Source: Streptomyces pseudovenezuelae (lineage in GTDB: Bacteria > Actinomycetota > Actinomycetes > Streptomycetales > Streptomycetaceae). From it: 64,000 nt of DNA. A model generated the notes under the pieces. That model saw only the letters and a list, made by a program, of their open reading frames with translations, did not search any database and was not told where the DNA came from. Position 1 is the first letter of the stretch; each line of letters opens with the position of its first letter. Of this stretch, positions 60,121-64,000 are shown in pieces. A program made the position numbers and the translations under genes. The stretch covers positions 443,271-507,270 of the forward strand of contig NZ_KQ948151.1 of the NCBI RefSeq assembly GCF_001513955.1. Reading direction: 5' to 3'.

Positions 60121-61508
60121 GGCGCGGCCTGCACCAGGCTCAGACCGGGGGGCCGCCCCGCTTCGGGTACGGCCGCTCCGGCGAAGGCGCCGCGGTGCAG
60201 CCAGTCGGAGGGGATCGCGGGACGCGGCGGGGCCTCGTGGTCCGGGACCGCCATGGTGTACAGGCGGGTGTAGCGGAACTTGGCCTCCAGGTTGTCCAGC
60301 ACCGACCAGTACTCGTAGCCGCACACCTCCACACCGGCCGCGGTGAGTCCGGCCAGCCAGGAGAGCCGGGCGCGCAGCAGGGCCCGGCGCCGGTCGTCGT
60401 CGCTGTGCCCCGAGGCGTCCACGAGGTCCAGGTCGCCCATGCCGTTGTCGATGACGGACAGCGGTGGCAGCGCGTCGCCGTAGAGCTCGCAGAGGCCGGC
60501 GACGGCGTCGGCGAGTCCTTCGGGGATGATCGGCCAGCCGTAGGCGGTGGTCTCCACGTCGTCGAACGGGACGATCGCGAAGCCCAGGCCCACGAGCAGG
60601 CGGTTGACCTCGTTGAGGGCGCTCTGACACGTCCTCGTGGGCAGCACGCGGGGCAGGTTCTCCGGCGCGGTGACACGGAGCGGGGTGTGCCAGGACAGGC
60701 CCAGCAGGTCCTGCTCGGTGGCGATGGTCTCCAGGTCGCCGGGGCGCACGCAGCCGGTGTCCTCGACCGGTGAGTCGCCGTCCTCGGTCACCATGTGCGC
60801 GCCGAGCAGCAGGGGGTCGAGGAACAGCCGGTTGGTCCAGCTCTCCAGGCGTTCCAGGGCGAGACGGTCGTAGGGGTCGCCGGTGGCCGGGTAGCCGCCC
60901 ACGAGGGTGACCGTGGTGCCGATCCGGCCGCGCGCGCCGGTGGCCCTCAGGGCCAGGGTCGCGAGCCCGTTCGCGAGCAGGATGTGGTGGACAGCCGGCA
61001 GTCCGGCCCGGCCCGCACCCCGGCTCGGGGGATACATTCCGGCCACGTGGTCGGCGAGGGTGGGGCCGGCGAGGTCGGTGGAGGTGATCCAGCGTTCCAC
61101 CCGGTCGCCGAAGCGGCGGCCCAGCTCGGCGGCGTAGGCGGCGAAGTGCTCGGCGGTGTCACGGGCGAGCCAGCCGCCGGCCGCGTCCAGCCATGGCGGC
61201 AGTGAGCGGTCGAGCAGGGTGAGAGCGGGCCGGGTGCCGCGGGCGAGCAGTGCGTCGAGCGCGCGGTCGCAGCGGTCCAGGGCGTCCCGGTCCCAGTTTC
61301 CAGGGCCGTCGGGCTGGAGCTGCGGCCATCCGACGACCATGCGGTGGGTGTCCGCGACGAGACCGGTCAGCTGCCGGAGGTCGTCGGTCCACTGCCGGAA
61401 GTGCCCGCCGCGTTCCGGCTGGGGCGGCGGGGGCGCCGCGATGGTGTCCGCCGTGGCGACCCCCCAGTCGACGCGGCGAAGCGATTCGTGCAGGAAACCA
61501 TCGCTCAT
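60093..61508 (-). CDS. GH1-fold protein with both catalytic glutamates replaced
   Basis: 471 residues. The fold is close to GH1 beta-glucosidases: ERWITSTDLAGPTLADHVAG (about 138-157) corresponds to the acid/base region, and VIDNG (352-356) to the nucleophile ITENG. In both, Glu is replaced by Asp (D145 and D354). It also has YGWPIIPEGLADAV, as in GH1. Hydrolysis is therefore doubtful. Its position in a CoA-catabolic cluster suggests sugar binding, or cleavage of a glycoside by altered chemistry. It has its own upstream palindrome. Confidence 0.75.
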   Translation of the reverse strand: MSDGFLHESLRRVDWGVATADTIAAPPPPQPERGGHFRQWTDDLRQLTGLVADTHRMVVGWPQLQPDGPGNWDRDALDRCDRALDALLARGTRPALTLLDRSLPPWLDAAGGWLARDTAEHFAAYAAELGRRFGDRVERWITSTDLAGPTLADHVAGMYPPSRGAGRAGLPAVHHILLANGLATLALRATGARGRIGTTVTLVGGYPATGDPYDRLALERLESWTNRLFLDPLLLGAHMVTEDGDSPVEDTGCVRPGDLETIATEQDLLGLSWHTPLRVTAPENLPRVLPTRTCQSALNEVNRLLVGLGFAIVPFDDVETTAYGWPIIPEGLADAVAGLCELYGDALPPLSVIDNGMGDLDLVDASGHSDDDRRRALLRARLSWLAGLTAAGVEVCGYEYWSVLDNLEAKFRYTRLYTMAVPDHEAPPRPAIPSDWLHRGAFAGAAVPEAGRPPGLSLVQAAPRAQDGGAS

Positions 61509-61539
61509 GGTTACCGTCCAGGCGGTGAATGGTTAAGCG

Positions 61540-61553
61540 CATTCAACTGAATG
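61540..61553. promoter_or_regulatory. Palindrome upstream of the GH1-like gene
   Basis: CATTCA-AC-TGAATG is a perfect inverted repeat. The left part lies in GCATTCAACT, which also occurs before the hydratase gene at 62592. It is upstream of the GH1-like gene start (61508). Confidence 0.5.
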
Positions 61554-61609
61554 TCCGCCGACCGGACGCTAACAGGTCTGACAAACTACGACAACGTTTC
61601 GGCCAGATC

Positions 61610-62503
61610 TCATACCCGGCCCTCAGATGCCGGTGCCTGCTCCTCCAGGGGGTGGAACTCCTCTTCCTGCCACCAGGGGAAGAGGGGTGGCATGTCCTTG
61701 CTCACCCGCCCCGGGAAGGCGGGCGGCCGTTTGGCGAGGAACGACTGGACGCCTTCCACGGGGTCCGGGCCGCCGCCGATCTGGCTCATGATCCGGGAGT
61801 CGAGCCGGTGTGCGGCCATCGGGTGGGGTTCGCCCAGCATCCGCCACATCATCTGGCGGGACAGGGCGACGGAGATCGCGGAGGTGTTGTCGGCGATCTC
61901 CCGGGCCAGTTCGTACGCCGCCGGCAGCAGTTCCTCCGGCGGGTGCACGGAGCGGACCAGCCCGGCCGCCAGCGCCTCGTCCGGGCCGAAGACCCGGCCG
62001 GTGGCCACCCACTCCATGGCCCGCTGCATGCCGACGGTCCGGGGCAGGAACCAGCTCGCCGCCGACTCCGGCACGATGCCGCGGCGGGCGAAGACGAACC
62101 CGAACTTCGCCGAGGTCGACGCCAGCCGGATGTCCATGGGCAGGGTCATGCTGGCCCCGACGCCCGCGGCCGGGCCGTTGATCGCCGCGATCACCGGCTT
62201 GGTGCTGGAGAAGATCCGCAGCGCGACCCGGCCCCCGGTGTCCCGGTGCCAGGCGCCCGCCTTGCGGTGGTCGAAGGAGGAGCCGCCGGAGCTGACGTCG
62301 GCGCCCGCGCAGAAGCCGCGCCCGGCGCCGGTCACCACGATCACCCGGATCTCGTCGTCGGCGTCCGCCGCGTCCAGGACGTCGAGCAGGTCGGCCATCA
62401 TCTGGGGGTTGAAGGCATTGAGTTTCTCGGGCCGGTCGAGGGTGACGGTGAGGATCCGGTCCGCCACCTCGGCCCGTACGGTGTCGTACTCCTGTACCGG
62501 CAT
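61610..62503 (-). CDS. Enoyl-CoA hydratase/isomerase family protein
   Basis: 297 residues of the crotonase fold: VTLDRPEKLNAFNPQMM, VVTGAGRGFCAGADVSSGG, INGPAAGVGASMTLPMDIRL and ARRGIVPESAASWFLPRTVG, with the catalytic-type Glu in VPESA. This is a conventional hydratase candidate. It is divergent from the next hydratase and followed by the GH1-like gene. Confidence 0.9.
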   Translation of the reverse strand: MPVQEYDTVRAEVADRILTVTLDRPEKLNAFNPQMMADLLDVLDAADADDEIRVIVVTGAGRGFCAGADVSSGGSSFDHRKAGAWHRDTGGRVALRIFSSTKPVIAAINGPAAGVGASMTLPMDIRLASTSAKFGFVFARRGIVPESAASWFLPRTVGMQRAMEWVATGRVFGPDEALAAGLVRSVHPPEELLPAAYELAREIADNTSAISVALSRQMMWRMLGEPHPMAAHRLDSRIMSQIGGGPDPVEGVQSFLAKRPPAFPGRVSKDMPPLFPWWQEEEFHPLEEQAPASEGRV

Positions 62504-62540
62504 ACGCGTCCTCCGTCACTCCGACGAGCCGTTTCCAGAA

Positions 62541-62571
62541 AGCTTAATTAGTTATAGCATTCAACTCTACT
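62541..62571. promoter_or_regulatory. AT-rich divergent control region
   Basis: TTAATTAGTTATAG followed by GCATTCAACT lies between two divergent hydratase genes. GCATTCAACT also occurs at 61539-61548. The stretch resembles other control regions of the cluster. Confidence 0.45.
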
Positions 62572-62591
62572 GACTCGTTCGTTGACGACTG

Positions 62592-63389
62592 ATGGCGGTG
62601 GAGATGACGGACCTCTTGGTGACGGCCGTCGGGCCGGTACGGCTGGTCGAACTGAACCGGCCGGACCAGCTCAACGCGATGAGCGAGGAGCTGCACGCGG
62701 GTCTCGCTTCCCTGTGGGACTCACTCGCCGGCGACCCTGAGGCCCGTGTCGTCGTCCTCACCGGGCGCGGCCGGGCGTTCAGCGCCGGGGGCAACTTCGA
62801 CATCATGACCCGGGTCCAGCGCGACCGCGCCTTCCGGGAGCAGAACGTCGACGAGGCGCGGCGGATCGTCACCGGCATGGTCCGCTGCCCGCTGCCGGTG
62901 ATCGCGGCCGTCAACGGGCCCGCGGTGGGCCTGGGATGCAGCCTGGCCCTGCTGAGCGACCTCGTGCTGATCGCCGACGACGCCTACCTCGCGGACCCTC
63001 ATGTCCAGGTCGGGCTCGTGGCGGGCGACGGCGGTGCACTGGTCCTCCCCCTGCTCGTCGGGCTGACCCGCGCGAAGGAACTGCTGTTCCTCGGCGACCG
63101 GGTGAGCGCCGAGGAGGCGGTCCGGCTGGGCATCGCCAACCGCGCCGTGCCCAAGGACAAGCTCCTGGACGAGGCCATGGACCTCGCCGTACGACTGGCC
63201 GCCCTTCCCGCGCAGGCGCTGCGCGAGACCAAGCGCGCGGTGAACCTGCACCTGGAGCAGGCGTTCGCCACCGTCCTCGAACCCGCGCTGCTCGCCGAGC
63301 AGGAGTCCATGCACTCGCCGGACCACATCGCCGTCGTCGAGAAGATCATCGCGTCCCGCGCCCGTCGCCGGACTGACGGGGAGGGCTGA
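62592..63389 (+). CDS. Enoyl-CoA hydratase/isomerase family protein
   Basis: 265 residues of the crotonase fold: LVELNRPDQLNAMSEEL, LTGRGRAFSAGGNFD, VNGPAVGLGCSLALLSDLV and LVAGDGGALVLPLLVG, with Asp/Gly in place of the hydratase glutamates. It resembles the gene at 58736. No good ribosome site precedes ATG 62592, so translation may be leaderless; ATG 62604 is an alternative. It is followed by an ACAD gene. Confidence 0.85.
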   Translation: MAVEMTDLLVTAVGPVRLVELNRPDQLNAMSEELHAGLASLWDSLAGDPEARVVVLTGRGRAFSAGGNFDIMTRVQRDRAFREQNVDEARRIVTGMVRCPLPVIAAVNGPAVGLGCSLALLSDLVLIADDAYLADPHVQVGLVAGDGGALVLPLLVGLTRAKELLFLGDRVSAEEAVRLGIANRAVPKDKLLDEAMDLAVRLAALPAQALRETKRAVNLHLEQAFATVLEPALLAEQESMHSPDHIAVVEKIIASRARRRTDGEG

Positions 63390-63392
63390 GGC

Positions 63393-64000
63393 ATGGACTT
63401 CGCGTTCAGCGAGGAGCAGGAGGAACTGGGGCGCACCGTAAGGGCGTTCCTGGTCCGCACCTCGCCCGAGACCGAGACGCGGCGCCTGATGGAGACGCCC
63501 GAGGGCTTCGACCGGGCACTGTGGCGCCGGATGGGGACGGAGCTCGGGCTGCAGGGCCTCGCGGTCCCCGAGGAGTACGGCGGCGCCGGGTGCGGGCCGG
63601 TCGAAGTGGGCGTGGTGATGGAGGAGATGGGCCGTGCGCTGCTGTGCGCGCCGTTCCTGTCCTCCGCCGTGCTGGCCACGACCACGCTGCTGCGCTGCGC
63701 CGACGAGGACGCCCGCAAGCGCCTGTTGCCGGGCCTGGCCTCCGGCGAACTCGTCGGGACACTCGCCCTGACCGAGGACTCCGCCCGCTGGGACGCGTCG
63801 GGCGTCGGGCTCACCGCCCGTGAGAGCAACGGGAGTTGGCTGCTGACCGGGCACAAGATGTTCGTCCTGGACGGCGCCACGGCCGATGTCGTCCTCACCG
63901 TCGCCCGAACCGGCGACGGCATCGGGGTGTTCTGCGTGGAGGGCGACGCGCCCGGCCTGACCCGTGCGCCGCTGCCCACGATGGACCCGACCCGCCGCCA
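63393..64000 (+). CDS. Acyl-CoA dehydrogenase, cut by right edge
   Basis: About 202 visible residues before the edge, starting MDFAFSEEQEELGRTVRAFL. LALTEDSARWDASGVGLTAR has the same modified loop as the gene at 57502, so this is likely another beta-type ACAD subunit. The open frame continues beyond the window. It follows the hydratase gene by three bases, so its partner may lie further right. Confidence 0.85.
   Translation, partial: MDFAFSEEQEELGRTVRAFLVRTSPETETRRLMETPEGFDRALWRRMGTELGLQGLAVPEEYGGAGCGPVEVGVVMEEMGRALLCAPFLSSAVLATTTLLRCADEDARKRLLPGLASGELVGTLALTEDSARWDASGVGLTARESNGSWLLTGHKMFVLDGATADVVLTVARTGDGIGVFCVEGDAPGLTRAPLPTMDPTRR

Noticed and set aside
28915..64000. A steroid-degradation cluster
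   Set aside because: Some modules resemble it, but no KstD, 3-ketosteroid hydroxylase, or ring-cleavage dioxygenase was seen.

Overview
The window is high-GC actinobacterial DNA, most likely from a Streptomyces or close relative. Coding density is high, GTG starts and ATGA/GTGA overlaps are frequent, and families typical of streptomycetes are present: a DUF6980 protein, an Rv1733c-like membrane protein, an RsbU-type phosphatase with its own ATPase domain, WD40/TPR proteins and many CoA-catabolic enzymes. I saw no rRNA, tRNA, CRISPR array, phage or intact insertion sequence. The species cannot be told from the sequence alone.

1-28.9 kb is a patchwork of small units. It holds a gene cut by the left edge, a DUF6980 protein, a TPR protein, a RibD/DHFR-fold reductase, a DadA-like FAD oxidoreductase and a secreted lamin-tail protein. 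A two-component system (9.6-8.0 kb) runs into a small membrane protein and a fused SecDF. Divergent from it is a four-gene operon: two DksA/TraR zinc-finger proteins, a shortened MreB-like ATPase and an Rv1733c-like membrane protein. After WD40 and TPR repeat proteins come a PLP decarboxylase divergent from an Lrp regulator, a ParB-like protein, an HNH-like lipoprotein, a tiny L7/L12-like protein, a frameshifted lipoprotein gene, an RbsABC-type sugar transporter and a GAF-PP2C-ATPase phosphatase. About 28.1-28.7 kb is a decayed formamidase (fmdA) pseudogene.

28.9-64 kb, continuing past the right edge, is one large catabolic cluster of about 30 genes in divergent operons. A Liv-type ABC transporter (lipoprotein SBP, LivF, and a single LivH-LivM-LivG fusion protein) would import the substrate. 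Activation could use an AMP-forming acyl-CoA ligase, a CaiB-type CoA-transferase, or a LuxC/LuxE-like acid-to-aldehyde pair. Degradation enzymes include four acyl-CoA dehydrogenases (two of them an adjacent pair, one partial), five crotonase-fold proteins, three MaoC-fold proteins, three SDRs, a classical thiolase, and an SCP-x-like thiolase next to a thiolase-fold/DUF35 fusion. Accessory members are an amidohydrolase, a PaaI-type thioesterase, a SnoaL/NTF2 protein, a DUF2889 protein, a beta-lactamase-fold protein without the usual SxxK lysine, a small NfeD-like protein with a flotillin, and a GH1-fold protein with both catalytic glutamates replaced. A FadR-type GntR regulator lies in the middle.

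The control regions of this cluster are AT-rich islands in otherwise very GC-rich DNA. Many share TGAAT/ATTCA half-sites and palindromes, including a 17-bp perfect palindrome upstream of the GntR gene and a 17-mer plus 8-mer with N7 spacing found identically before two separate operons. This suggests one regulon. The enzyme set resembles the thiolase/DUF35 plus paired ACAD plus paired MaoC logic of steroid side-chain removal, but no steroid-ring genes are visible, so the substrate is unknown. This cluster is the best candidate for an undescribed system in the window.
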